Shown here: one piece after another, positions 11,344 to 57,100 of the stretch | Numbering within the stretch: position 1 is the first letter of the stretch | Layout of the letters: the number at the start of each line of letters is the position of its first letter | From: Macrocystis pyrifera | Taxonomy: Eukaryota > Sar > Phaeophyceae > Laminariales > Laminariaceae | Reading direction: 5' to 3' | DNA: 64,000 bases | Assembly (NCBI GenBank): GCA_031763025.1 | Contig: JASSKH010000038.1 | Span: 1,219,001 to 1,283,000, forward strand | The notes under the pieces: generated by a model | Told to the model about the DNA's origin: nothing | The model's database searches: none | The model's input: only the letters and a program-made list of their open reading frames with translations | Translations under genes and position numbers: made by a program

Positions 11344-11818
11344 TCAGGACGATTCTTACGGGAAACGAAACCAGAACGTTTTTTATCAACACCTTCGCAG
11401 GCTTTTTCTCCCGGGGACGTTCAAAATGTCCCTGCTCTTTCGTCAATTTTCGAGAGGAATCTAGTGGGATTGGCCGACTTTACAAATTCAAAATTCCAAC
11501 GGATGGCCAACCGGCCCAGTTTCGATATCTAATTTGATCGAAATCGGGTCAATTACAGTATTCGAGAAGGGCCGCCTGTTCTGTATTACTGACCCGATTT
11601 CGGATAAAAAACCGAAACGGGGGAGTTAGCAATCCGTTGGAGTTTCGATCATGCATGCAAAAGCGACCGATCACGCTACGATTATAGATTCCTCTCGAAA
11701 ATTTAACAGCAGTAGCTCGTTGAGAGAGTAGTAGACATTTTTTTGCTTCCCCGGGAGAAGAAGCGTTCAAAGATGTCGAAAAAAATCATGTTCTGGTTTC
11801 GTCTCGTAAGAGTTAGTC
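11344..11818. repeat. Fold-back element, ~475 bp
   Basis: Arms of roughly 200 bp run inward from both ends. Matching pairs include AAACGAAACCAGAAC with GTTCTGGTTTCGTC, TCTCCCGGGGA with TTCCCCGGGAGA, TTTCGAGAGGAATCTA with TAGATTCCTCTCGAAA, and GAAATCGGGTCA with TGACCCGATTTC. The centre is near 11,575. The arms are diverged, so the element is not recent. No coding content is seen. Confidence 0.7.
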
Positions 11819-13141
11819 TCAATAATCCTATTGTTTGTTGAATGTCGTTTTCATGTAGTTTTCTCAGGTTTTCTGTTGTACCTGGTACCGGGTATGGGGT
11901 GGCGTATTGTGAGACGAGCGCATGTTTCAATATTCCTGTACATGCGCTACTGGTGCTCTCAGCGAGAACAACTGCTGTGTTGTTGGTATTTTCACTATTA
12001 AATATTATTACGCAGCAATGGAACGGTAAATGAGGCAAGTTTGCCTCATATTTTCGGTAGACTGCTGTGTGTGTTCGGAGTCACTCGTATACTGTTTGTG
12101 ATACTGCCGTAACCATTTGCGGAACGCGATAAGAAAGTGAGGAGAACAAGAAAATATACCTATACCGCAGCCTTTCAAGGAAAAATACAGGACGGGGCGC
12201 AGGAACTTGAAATGCGCACTGCGGCACGGCGACCGCGCCGAACTCGAGATGGCCTGCGCCGAAACAAGCCCCATGAAACAGCGCGAGCTTGCCCGCGTCT
12301 GTGGACGTAGACGCCGGACTTTACTGCCTTCATTGTACGAGTTTCGCATACGATGATGTAAGCTGCCGACGCATGGACAAAAAATCGAACTGGGGGATAA
12401 ACGAAGAGAACGGCAGACTGCCGTGCGGTAATTCAATTCTGGAAGCCTGCGCACACCCCGCAATGAAGTTTTCTTTTCACCGAAGGAATTAAATTGCCAG
12501 TATTAGCTACAACTCACACTGTCAGTATATATACTGGCAGCACATGGTACGTCAGTACCCAGCCCTTAATAACGACACTGCCGAACACTACTAAGCATAT
12601 GCGCAAGGTCCCTGTCCAACCTCCGACCCCAGACCCGCTGTATTCGTACATCTGTAGTCAACTTTTTGCGGTCTGTATACGCAGTCAACCTGTCGGGCAA
12701 TCTGTCTCTGCAACCCGTGCACGACGTACTATTTATCATATATATATGCCTATTAATAGGAACGGATCATGTACCAGGTACGACAGCCACAGCAGCAGCG
12801 GTATCAGGAATCAAAAGATCAATACGAGTACGTATAGTCTGGTCTCTCTGCGTGCAACATCCGCTCGTACTCGCTCACCGTTAGCACAAGCACAAGCCAG
12901 CAAGCCAGACACTGCGGACGCTGGAGGACCAAAATGCTTGCGACACCGGCTTCCCTTGGTTGAAAGGACGTACTGGGCCTGGGTCCGTAGGTGCTGACGC
13001 GATCACTACCGCCTCCCTCGCGCTTGAAGAAAGAACATCGCCCCGGGCCCGTGGTCGGGCCTTTGTCGACTCGATCCGGGGCTGGTGGTGTACAAATGCC
13101 GGTCCTCCCAGTGGTGGAATGGTTGCCCTCGAATGCTACTA
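11819..13141. other. No gene seen
   Basis: Short overlapping open frames occur on both strands without recognisable motifs. No repeat family other than occasional TACCAGGTA words was recognised. Confidence 0.35.
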
Positions 13142-13245
13142 TTACCGGGGGCCATAGTATATAGAACCTACGGCAGACACAAAAACCTATATATTTCGCT
13201 GTTTTTACTAACAATATTCGTCCTATTTACTATGGTCCCCCGTAA
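13142..13245 (+). mobile_element. ~105-bp palindromic MITE, copy 3
   Basis: It starts TTACCGGGGGCCATAGTATA, ends ACTATGGTCCCCCGTAA, and is flanked by TA. The interior ACCTATATATTTC matches the family. Confidence 0.85.
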
Positions 13246-13834
13246 TATTAATGTTAATAGCGTTGATTCTGGAATTCGAATGCCACCCGGTGGTAAGATT
13301 TATGAATGTATGTTGGCAAAAACGTGTACTATTGTAAGAATCACCTGAGATCGCCTATAGAGCGTGGTTGGGCGCGGTTCGAACCGAAGTGGGAGGGTGG
13401 GGGGGGGGGAGAGCCTGCTATGTGGCGCCGGATGTGAGTTACGACTATCGATATCCATTGGGGGAGAGACAAGAAGGGCAGAGGTAATAAATGGTTTGAC
13501 GGTTTTAAAAATTCAAAATATAACTGATGTCGCATGCGCTGGAAATTACGGAATGTTCGTTGTTTGTGGGTCCATGGTTGTAGCTGTGACGTTGGTGACG
13601 TCTGAGTCTGTTGGTATCTCCTTTTGACCATAGACAACAGTAACGTCATTAAACAGCACTTATTCGAGGAGGTGTTTGGCACACACTGCTGCTGCTGTGC
13701 ACGAGATAACGGGTATAATGGTAAACCAATGGTTGGGTTTGATTGTCTTAGAGTTTCGGACAGGAAGTAGGGTTGCTGTAGTAGTTATGTTCCTCCCTTA
13801 CTCGGTTGTATGTCAGCCATTTTCTCGAATAGTG

Positions 13835-15500
13835 CTAAACTTCAATCAGCCGCCGTGAATCCGCCTCCGCAGTCGAAGTTTCAGAACCTGCTAGCTAAAG
13901 AAGGCACGTTATTTCCAGTGGAAACCCGTACAATTATTTAAAAATTACCACGAAGAGCACACAGCGCCCGGCGAACGAACACACACCACGCACTAGCTCA
14001 GCAGTAGAAGAGGCTCGCACAAGCCCGCAAAGCGGATGGCCTGACGTGCCGGCTCTACGGCGGGTGCGACTGGTGCTACAGTAGTGCTATTATACCCTGG
14101 TCGTTTATTGTACACAGACGTACTCTCGCATGCAAGCTCCCACACTAGAGCCACCGCACACAGCACCAAGCAGCTGCAGCAGCGGCAGCATGAGCAGGGG
14201 ATAGAGGAGCGGCACGAGCTCCCTCGCCGTTGTAGCTGCCGTGGCGTAATATGCTAGTTTCTCGTTTGTAATACCTCTGCTACAGATATAGATACCTACC
14301 GCTAGCGAGAGAAGCAACAAGACATAATGCCGTTATTTATTAAAGGGAATAATGACACTACTCGTAAAGTACAACGAACGGTATTTTTTACGTTGAAAAC
14401 GCTACAGATACGCTTTTTTTTGGGGGGGGGGGTACTGCGTCACATACTACGCTGAACACTAGTAATACAATACCTGGTACCGTCTGGAGTGTAATAATAT
14501 CGAAATGAAACGTATCAAGCAACCATTGTTCCGCCCAGCGTGGTACTGCTCTACTATTTAGCACGAACACTTACATACACACGGACTTGCTGTTTGTCGA
14601 TGATTGAGCGTATACTTGGTAGAGCACTGTTCCTTGGCACTGCTGTTAACGTGCCGCTGCTGTTTGTACACGGCAAGCAGCATGCACCACGTTCGTTGGT
14701 GCAGCAGTACCACCCTGGCCGGAAATGTATTTGCGTTTCATCTCGATATTATACTCCGAACGTCATTTTATTATCGTCCAGAGTCAGCACCCCCCCCCCA
14801 AACAAAAACATGATGCCTATAAAATACGGTTGTACTTTACGAGTGTTATTACGGGGGTCCATAGTTAATGGGACCAAATTTTGTTATGAAAAATACGTAA
14901 ATATATACCAGGTTTTTATGTATACCATAGGTCCTATTAACTATGGACCCCCGTGATAATAGTATTAATAGTGTCATCTCCTGCAATGACGAGATTATGC
15001 CTCGTTGCTTTTCTCGCTATTAATATTAATAGACGTGGGTACCCATAGCTGTAGCGGGGGTACTATAAACGAGCAACTAGCCTGCTGTGCCGTGCTGTGC
15101 CGTAGCAGCTACAACAGCGAGAGAGCTCGTGCCGCTCCTCTATCCCCTGCTCATGCTGGTACTGCTGCTTTTATGATGCTGTGTGCGGCGGCTCGACTGT
15201 GAAAGCTGCGTGCAAGAGTACGTCTGGGTACAAAAAAATGACCAGGAAAATAATAGCACCAGCACCAGCCTCACCCGACGTCGAGCCGCCCGCTTTGCGA
15301 GATAATTTGGCTTCTTTTGCTGCTGAGCTAGTGTGTGCATGGGTGTGTGTTCGTTCGCTGCGCGCTGTGTGCTCTTCGTGGTGATTTCCAAGTAATTGTG
15401 CGGGTTTCCCCTGGAAATAACGTGCCTTTTTTTGCTGGCAGATTCTGAAACTTCGCCTGCGCAGGCGGATTTACGGCGGCTGAGCTTTAATCAAGATTCC
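13835..15500. repeat. Large fold-back element, ~1.67 kb, with a nested MITE
   Basis: Two arms of about 0.7-0.8 kb are inverted around a centre near 14,640. Pairs include CAGCCGCCGTGAATCCGCCT with AGGCGGATTTACGGCGGCTG, CACGAAGAGCACACAG with CTGTGTGCTCTTCGTG, and GAGCAGGGGATAGAGGAGCG with CGCTCCTCTATCCCCTGCTC. CGTAAAGTACAACGAACG-type DNA of the left arm pairs with CGGTTGTACTTTACGAG in the right arm. The right arm is interrupted by a family-1 MITE at 14,849-14,956 that is absent from the left arm. A G tract in the left arm (about 14,420) faces a C tract in the right arm (about 14,791). No protein signature is seen. Confidence 0.8.
14849..14956 (-). mobile_element. ~105-bp palindromic MITE, copy 4, nested in the fold-back element
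   Basis: It starts TTACGGGGGTCCATAGTTAA, ends in a slightly changed CCCCCGTGA, and is TA-flanked. It is in the reverse orientation (GGACCAAAT near the left end). Its absence from the opposite arm shows it arrived after the inverted repeat formed. Confidence 0.85.
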
Positions 15501-16189
15501 CTCCCTTGTACGCATTGTCAGCGGGTTTATTGACGGCCGCCCATGAAGGTTAACGGAGACAAGAGCGTCCGTTGTCAACCGACACCTTTGGCGTAGACTG
15601 CCATATCACACCGCTCTGCTCCTTAATATAGAGAACGTTTGAAATTTAACATTACTACGCAAATATTGTTTATATTTCAGGCCAGTGTGGCATCCTTCAT
15701 GAGGTCATAAAAACCCGGTTCGTAGTACGCTCGATCGGAGTAACACACGTCCGAAGCTTGCGAAGACGAGTTTCGACCAGACCCTTCGTCTCACGGCTGA
15801 TGTTTCGTATCCATTTTGAAAACATACCAGGTACTAATAGTATCAATAGTAGTATTTTTGTAGTATTATTAGTACAGCAGTAGCAATGTGAGTGTCTCTT
15901 GACGTTTTTATCCGCACCAAAAGCAATCCTAACCCCCCCCCCCCCTGCAAGGGAATTTTCATCTCCGCTAATTATTTTCGTCTCCGTAAAAACGTGTTTG
16001 CCGTTCTCAAGGGGTTTAACACTGCTGCATGTAAGGCTCACCGACCAATTCCAAGTTGCATGTCTTGAAACAAAAAAGGATGCAGTACTAGTAATATTAA
16101 CTTAAAAAAACAGAACGAAAGGGTCACCCGGCCTACAACGTCAAGTCAGCCAAATAAATGACCGCAAGTTTAACACTTTCGTGGCTAAA

Positions 16190-16262
16190 GGAGACTAAAC
16201 ACTCAGAATTAGACGAAAAACACTCTGAATTAGACTAGACACTCAGAATTAGACACGGCAGC
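16190..16262 (+). repeat. Short tandem repeat of an ACACTCAGAATTAGAC unit
   Basis: Three imperfect units (ACACTCAGAATTAGAC, ACACTCTGAATTAGAC, ACACTCAGAATTAGAC), spaced about 20 bp apart, each carrying AATTAGAC. Confidence 0.75.
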
Positions 16263-16550
16263 GCAGTACTCTTAAGGGTTGAGGGTGTTTAGTGGCAGCT
16301 CGCCGCTCGCCCGGAAGAAAAATACAAGCGCAGCAAAGGGTGCCGCCTGATTCCGGTATCGCGAGCAACTCTCCGGGAAGGCACTCGACCTACAGCATGT
16401 GCAGCTGCACCCTTCACTATAATTTGTGCAGGATGCGGGTCCTATTGGTCAAGGCGGGTATTTCGGCCGCCCAGCGTTTTGTTGGGAAACGCCACCAAAA
16501 CACGCGGCGGAGCCGCGTGACTGCTCTGCTCCTGTCAACCTCGACCCCCC

Positions 16551-16612
16551 CCCGAAGGGTTCGGGTTGGGGTTAGGGCTAGGGTCAGGCCTGGGGTTGGG
16601 TTGGTCTGGGTC
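16551..16612 (+). repeat. Degenerate telomere-like G-rich patch
   Basis: It is a run of GGGTT(C/A/G)GGG- and GGGCTAGGGTCAGG-like units. Same type as 1-80 and 62,695-62,760. Confidence 0.5.
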
Positions 16613-18536
16613 CACGTGCAAGATTGAAATTGACGACACACTTTCTGCACAAAGTTTTGTGCCGACCGGTCCTGCACATGGCGAGAGCCTGAACTCCGGG
16701 AAGCCCCCAGTGCCAACCAAGTACCTGGTATATAGAGGAGAGCGGGCTTTTTGCCCACACTGACCGCCCCCACACTAAAACCAGTACAATATGGCCAAAA
16801 GAGACCTTGACGCGCTCCAACAGACCGGTCTCCCACGTACTACAAGAGAACATATTGGACCCACGATGGACCCATGAATCCCCCTTGTTTACACAGCTTA
16901 TTTTAGTTCTGATCACTGCGTTCCCCCGTGATCGCTCGCGGTACTTGTGCCGACCTCACGCTAACTCCACACTAAGGCAATTATTCAGATCTACCGCAAA
17001 ACGAGACCGGAAAAAAGACAAACGAACCACCTCTAATGTCGTACTTTCTCTGTACTTTGTCTGAAATTGCGTTTTTTTTTTTTTTCACAACCCTGGTGAA
17101 GGCTAACGCTTGTGGAAATTGGGGTACGGGGTCTTGTCTGGAAAAAACGTGTGTTTTGTGGATTTTTCCGTCGCCTTGATCCTTTCGGTGTCTGTGAAAA
17201 CCTTCCATACTAAATCCAACTGTTTTGCCCTTCAAAATCATGGCTCCTACAGCAGTGGTTGAAAATTACTCGAGGGAAGACCGTCGAGTTCTTTCCCTCG
17301 AAGATTCCCAGAGATAAACGCATTGATGATTGATAATGCCTGTGCCATCGCGCCTATGAACAGCTGATACACGCGCCAAATATTAGCTTCTCCAGAGGAC
17401 CCTGCGCAGTTAATCTATATGTAGCTGATGTAGACTATTACACCCCACCCGAACAGCAGGATTCGGTGAACATCCCATTTTCCTACGGCAGCCACTTCGT
17501 CTTCAGTTTTCCCGTCACACAGGCCGTATCCCGGGCCATCTATTAATTGTTTTTTTTCGTTTGATTGCTCATGCCCGTATATAAGATGATCGGTGCTCTC
17601 CGTAGCTGGAACACACCTCCATCGGTGAGCGCCAACTTTTAGCTTTACTCTCGGGAAATTGGAGAGCGCCATGTCCTCGTGCCCGTACGTCCTCGATTTC
17701 CCCCGGTGCCCTCATGGGTGGGAGCATTTTTTCTTACGATTTCACGCCCCAGATAGATCAGGTAGATCAGATAGATCCTGATATACCTCGAACATATTTT
17801 GGGGCAGATGGTGTCCTGAGGTGTATGGTCCGCACGATCTAGGGAACATTTGTCGCGTGTATTCAGTATCACACAGTTCTTGCGCGCATGTTTATTTGGC
17901 TTGGGAGATCTGTTCTAACGTATTATTTACTGGTGTATGTGTAAGAAACCCAGCCTGGACCAGCTCTCCTGTTTCCTATTGTTGCTATCGTTAGTGTCCT
18001 ATAATTGGAATCTGTTGCTCCTTTCGCGTTTTACAATGTGTCGTAGATTTGTGCATGTCTCCATCGGGGTCCGGGTTTTCGCATGTTGATGAATGACTGA
18101 CTGCATTCGTCACCTAATTTGTTTTTGCATGTTTTCCGCGCTGGATGGAACAGGGTTTCGGGTTTCGCATCACAGGGTCGTCGCGGCGGGGGCAAGGCGC
18201 GGGAGAGGCGGGCTTCGAAATGCTGGAAGTGAGTGCAGATACAACCCGACAGCTATTAATAGTTAGTATGCGCCAAGAGCGTAAAGCATTACCAACCTGG
18301 GGAAAGTTCGTGTGGTGTTTACGTCGTACAGCTCTGGGCGGGTATTTAAGGAACTTTAAGACCAAGCGGTATTTGTATTGACGTCCAGAGTGGTGGAGGT
18401 CGTACCTGATACGAAAATTACGAAGAAAAAAAAAAAGACGAATGACGGTATGGTCGACACTGTATTCGCATTCGTTTTTTTTTTTGTTCTCGGATTTGTT
18501 CCAGACAGCGTTCATGGGGGTCGGCCAAGCTTACAT

Positions 18537-18575
18537 AGGGTTGGGGCTAGGGCTAGGGCTCGGAATAGGGTTTAT
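18537..18575 (+). repeat. Degenerate telomere-like G-rich patch
   Basis: AGGGTTGGGGCTAGGGCTAG and further GGGCT units, ending GGAATAGGGTTT. Confidence 0.45.
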
Positions 18576-20280
18576 GGCATAGTTTTTCCCTGTATACCCT
18601 CTGGTATGTTTTCTACGTGTCTCGCATAGGCTGCTCCATCTCAAAGACATGATACCTGAACCCTTAATCGTGATCGACGTGGTGAATGATGACATGAACG
18701 ATGATGGACGGGGTTGGGGCGGGGGTGGAAGATGAGTCCTACGTTTCCCAAGAGAATATTGACGTGTTTGCTCCAAGACCTGAAGGGGTCTGTCTTTCGT
18801 TGCATAGGAGGTTGCCATGATGCACTTCCCCGGGCCACCCTTTTGCCCGCTTGCCCTCTTACCGTCCATTGCCCCCCCCCCCCCTCCCCACATTCCTTCC
18901 TTGCGTTCACCGCCACCACCGGCTGTGTTCGCACCAGTCTGGTTCTGTTCGAGTCGTGGTCGGGCCCAAGTTAGCTGATCTGGAGAGTGTGGAACCGCAG
19001 GGCTTCGCTTCGCTTACCCTTGCTACCGATAGGGTGCGCGGCCTCGCCTCGGCAGCGGTGACAGCAGGTGGCCGCGCGGTGGTTTGGGTTCGCGTGGTAT
19101 AGCGGGTGGGGTTGGTGGCGGGGGTGGGTTGATGGTGATAGTTGTGGTGGTAGTGGTTGCGTTGGTTTCGGTGTAGGGTTCGTGCGGGGCTGGTGTTGGT
19201 GGTGGCAATGGTGGCTGTGAAAAAAAGTGTTGGTGCTGGCAGTGGTGGTGGATGTTGGTGTGTAGATGTTGGATGTTGGATGTTGGTGTTGACGTTGGTG
19301 CTGGTGCTGATGCTTGTGTCGGCGTCGATGGTACTGCTGGGTGCCGAGGTTGGTGGTGACATCGCCTGCATATCCTTGCATATCCTTTCTATCGCGCTGC
19401 ATCACATTGCACCGCTCACGTTGCACCGCGAACGCATCGCCTCACATGGCACGCAGTTGCAATTGTTGGCCGGCTTCGAGGGCTACTGCAACAGCAGAAG
19501 TCTTTCTTCGCGTGTTTGTACGAGTCCGCCAGCAGCATCCCGCACTGTACCCGCTTGATATTTCATCCCACGCAATAAACCAAACACTCCCACGTTGCTT
19601 CCGTCAACCCACGTTGCTGCCATCAACGCCAACTGTTCCAAAACACGCCTCATTATCACTTGCGACCCTGAACGGAAATATAAGGAATCTTTGTACCAGC
19701 TTACCTCACAGGCAGGTGTTGCTTTGCCTGGTACTCCCTCGCGCGTGTGCAGAGAGGAATTGCATTGGACAAGTTCCGGCAAGGCTTATCGGGGATGTCG
19801 ACATGGTTTTTTCTAGGGGTGACATGATGGCAGAAAGGCAAAAGACGCTGCTGCAAAGAGATCATACTCACAGTAGTACACTGCTGTCGAGAAACATTGA
19901 TGTTTGAGGTGTTGATGCGGTTCAGTGCACGTCACAGTGCGAGCTCTTTTACTGATTTTTGTGAGTCCCTCCGGCAAGATGCCCTACCCCTGACATGGAA
20001 TCCCCAGACAAGATGTGGCCGTTATATAACATTGCTCTGCGCTACGTCAAAGGTGGTCTGTCTCATCTAGTGTTGAAAACGCATACCTACAGTTTGGATA
20101 CACCTTACCGAAGTGTCGAACTTTCGGTGTATCGTACCGACTCGAAGCGTTTCGAAGCATATCGACTACGAGTATCGAAATCGCATCGATTTGATATTTT
20201 CAGTGGAATTGGTATCGTGTCGACCTCAATTCCAGTTCGATTTTTACCGCTAACCTCGTCGCTCCGCCTCCCGGAAGACC

Positions 20281-20314
20281 CACGCACGCACGCACGCACG
20301 CACGCACGCACACA
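20281..20314 (+). repeat. (ACGC)n microsatellite
   Basis: About eight CGCA units in tandem, just upstream of the pyrimidine-rich stretch that precedes the first proposed coding exon. Confidence 0.9.
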
Positions 20315-20416
20315 CCCAAACTGATGCTCCCTTTTTCGTTCTCGTGCTTTCCTCCCTTCACGTTTTCTCATTTTTGCCACATTTCGTTTTTTTTTTTTGT
20401 ATTGTGTTCTTTGTCA

Positions 20417-54109
<33,693 letters not shown>

Positions 54110-57100
54110 GGGAGGGCGGGAGGGCGGCAGGGAGAATCTCTGGTTTTGCGAAAGTGATTCTCGTTGTCACTACTACTGCAGTACTACAGGTGCACCGTGA
54201 GATATTCAAACTGCGCACAGTACCCTAGGGTGCGCCTCCGCACGATTGCTCTAGGAGGGCGATCAGTGTCTTCCAGTGACTCCTCTTGGGCATTGTTTAA
54301 ATTCTAAAGGGTGTGTTCATTACGAAACCATAAAAAGATAGGAACCTGATACGTTGCGCCAAACGAACGTGCAGTACCCTGTAATTCCGAACGATTACCT
54401 CCGGCCTTGGCTTGTTTATGTCCTATCGGAAAGAGTGATATATTTTTATGACAATCTATCCTACTCGCCACGTACAACTATTCAAAGGAGCAGCAACGTC
54501 ACCGCAAAGCATATCTCACCCGTAACTTTGCCAAAACCCCCTCCCTCACTACTGCCTATCAATTCATGGAACTACCAAACGTGATAAACAGCGAGAAACG
54601 TGAGCAGGTCGACCGTCTCCTCTCTGATGGGGGGCAAGTGACCGTCAATTCGACACCTGGAACTGGAAATGCCGCCCAGTCACGCTGGTGAACGAGTCGG
54701 AGATGGCCCGGCTGCGCTCCAGACGGCCGTCAGCTTAAAGACGGAAAGAAGGAAGGAAGACGCCATTTGTCCCGACATTGTTAAATTGATGCGGCACCAG
54801 CGTCTTACATAAGATAGAGCTCCATTAAATGGGAGCGATTGTTTTCTCACAGAGGTACCCAGTCCGGCTGGGGTTGCCGCAGCTCAGCTAAGCAGGTTAG
54901 GGCAGAGTGGGACGGGGAACTGGGATGGGTCGGGACTGGGGCTGGGTTGAGGTGGCTTGGGACGTGGTGAGGTTCGGGGGTGAGGTTGGGTGGAAAAGAC
55001 GCAGTTGACTCGAGGCTTGTGTACATTTCGAAAGTGTTGCAATCGGCGCCGTGGCCGGGCATGTGAAAAGAGCTTGGGTAGCCATGACTCGCCCATTGTG
55101 AGAAGTGAAATGGTTGGGCGCGATATTTCGAAATTCTGATAGGTTTTGATTTTTGGTCCTTCTCAGGAAAAGGTAAAAAGTTGTGTGTCCGACATTCCGA
55201 TGCGTTATTTTCGAGTCAGGTCTTACCAGGAAGGTCAACTGACATTTAACGATGTTTTTTGGGTTGGGTCGAGTCGAGTATCAGGAAGAAAAATATTGTG
55301 TGTCCAAGATTCCCATATTTTCGCTTCGGGTCCGTCCGTTCTCAAAAAGGAAAGATGCCTCCGAAATTCTGATTTTATTTCTGGTGGGATGACGGAAGGG
55401 CAAGGTTATCCAATACTCCTATACGTGTTTTAAAGAAGGGTCTGGGGTGTTGATGGTGACGCCCGCCTCCCGCCCAAACACGTTATGTCCGAAGTACCTG
55501 CGGCGCAGAACTTAGGTTTTAACTTGCACCCGCTAGCGTCGTGATTTAAGACAGGAGCCATTCGGAGGAAGCCTATTGGTCGAGACAGCGACTCCGCTGC
55601 TTCAATTAGTCTACTCAGTGTTTTACGTATTTGTTTTCATTGAGGGTTTCGCCGGTTTCCTGCGGCGGAATTGTCTTTCGAGAATGTGAATGAAATGTGA
55701 CCGGACAAGCTGTAACATAAAGGCAAGCAGTTGCACGCTTTTTGAGCCCCCACCTCAACCGCAGCACGCGTTCCTTGGTGAGTACGTCGAACGTTGTAGT
55801 CGCCGCTGTTTAGTCGTTTAGCGGCTTGGGTCGGGTTTTCTAGGGTGTTAGCACCATGGGAAAATTGTTGGCGTAGTGCTGTACCATAGATTCGTGTCCG
55901 GGACTGGGAACGTTCGCGCATGTTAGCGATTTCCACCTCCGCCGTTGTCGCGTGCTGTTGCTAGTGTTGTATCATATGGGGATCTGTTTTGCGCAGCCTC
56001 TAAAAGGCCTGTTTTTATCCTTCGAAGTCCTGTACGTATTATTAGCAATAGTTCCGATGTTGTACGTATCGATATTTTACCGCTTGAAGACTCGAAGCCA
56101 CTGGCTGCTATTAGTAGGCGGTCTTGTGCAGTCGTCGGCGTTTGATGTTAGCGTGTCCGAGAGGTAGAAATTTCGGGGATGTGTTTCCTACAGTTTTTTC
56201 TTCTCTGTTTTCTTTTTGTTGGATGTGAGTTGGCAGGTGTTGTTGCGCTCGTTGCACCTGCCTGCGGGGAGGGCGGCCGTCGGTTGGTGCCACTTTTTGA
56301 GAGACGGCAATTTCTGAGTTCTTATTCACGCGAAAGATTATGTCGACACTCTTCGGGCCCGATGGTTTCATTGTTTAAGAAGTGGCCTTTGTTATACCGG
56401 CCATAGAAACCAAGTCGAATTGAATACCTGGTAGCGTGCTACAGTATTAATAGTAAGGGTCGTTTCTAACGACCCACAAAATTGAAATCGGTGTATTCGC
56501 GAGTGTTTGTGTTGTATCGTCACTAATCAACGATAATTATTTGTCGAGTTCAACGGGGAAAACAAAAAAGACAAAAAAAAATATCACAATCGACAAAAAA
56601 ATGTGTCGAAAGTTAATCCGATATGTTTGAAAAAGAGCCACGAACGTGTTTGTTTTGACGTTGGTTATATGCTGCCTCCAGGCAACATTCCATCAGAAAA
56701 TGCAGAATGTGTACCTGGTACGCCACGTTAATACCGTACGATTTATGCAACTCCCCCCAGACATACATGAATACATCCTACGTTTCTATTTTATCTCCAG
56801 AACTTCACGAAGGGTCTGCAGCCTGAACGTCATGGAGCCGAAGCTCGGCTGACTTCGCCGGTGTAGTAATGCTGCGTGGCATCGGTCGGTGGCATGGCAA
56901 CCATGTATCTATGTATGTCTGACGTGCGATGGGGGATGGGACACCAATTAAAAACAGGCATGCATGCGCTACCTATTTTTTACTAACAAAATTTGGTCCT
57001 ATTAACTATGGACCCCCGTAATAGCAAAAATAGGTAAGTATATACCAGGTAGGTCTTTTGTGTGTACCGTAGGTCCTGTTTACTATGGTGCCCCGTAATA

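Larger units (their letters stand above)
15501..20416. other. Upstream region of the large gene; no confident gene
   Basis: Open frames are short or low in complexity: a proline-rich region on the minus strand at 16,417-16,916 and H/T/P-rich frames at 18,900-19,430 over (GTTGGTG)-like DNA. A minus-strand frame at 17,415-17,672 and a plus-strand frame at 18,145-18,381 are less biased and could be exons, but I recognise nothing in them. Promoter or earlier exons of the gene starting at 20,417 may lie here. Confidence 0.35.

Noticed and set aside
18900-19430. His/Thr/Pro-rich minus-strand proteins
   Set aside because: They come from GTTGGTG-type low-complexity DNA, open in several frames at once.
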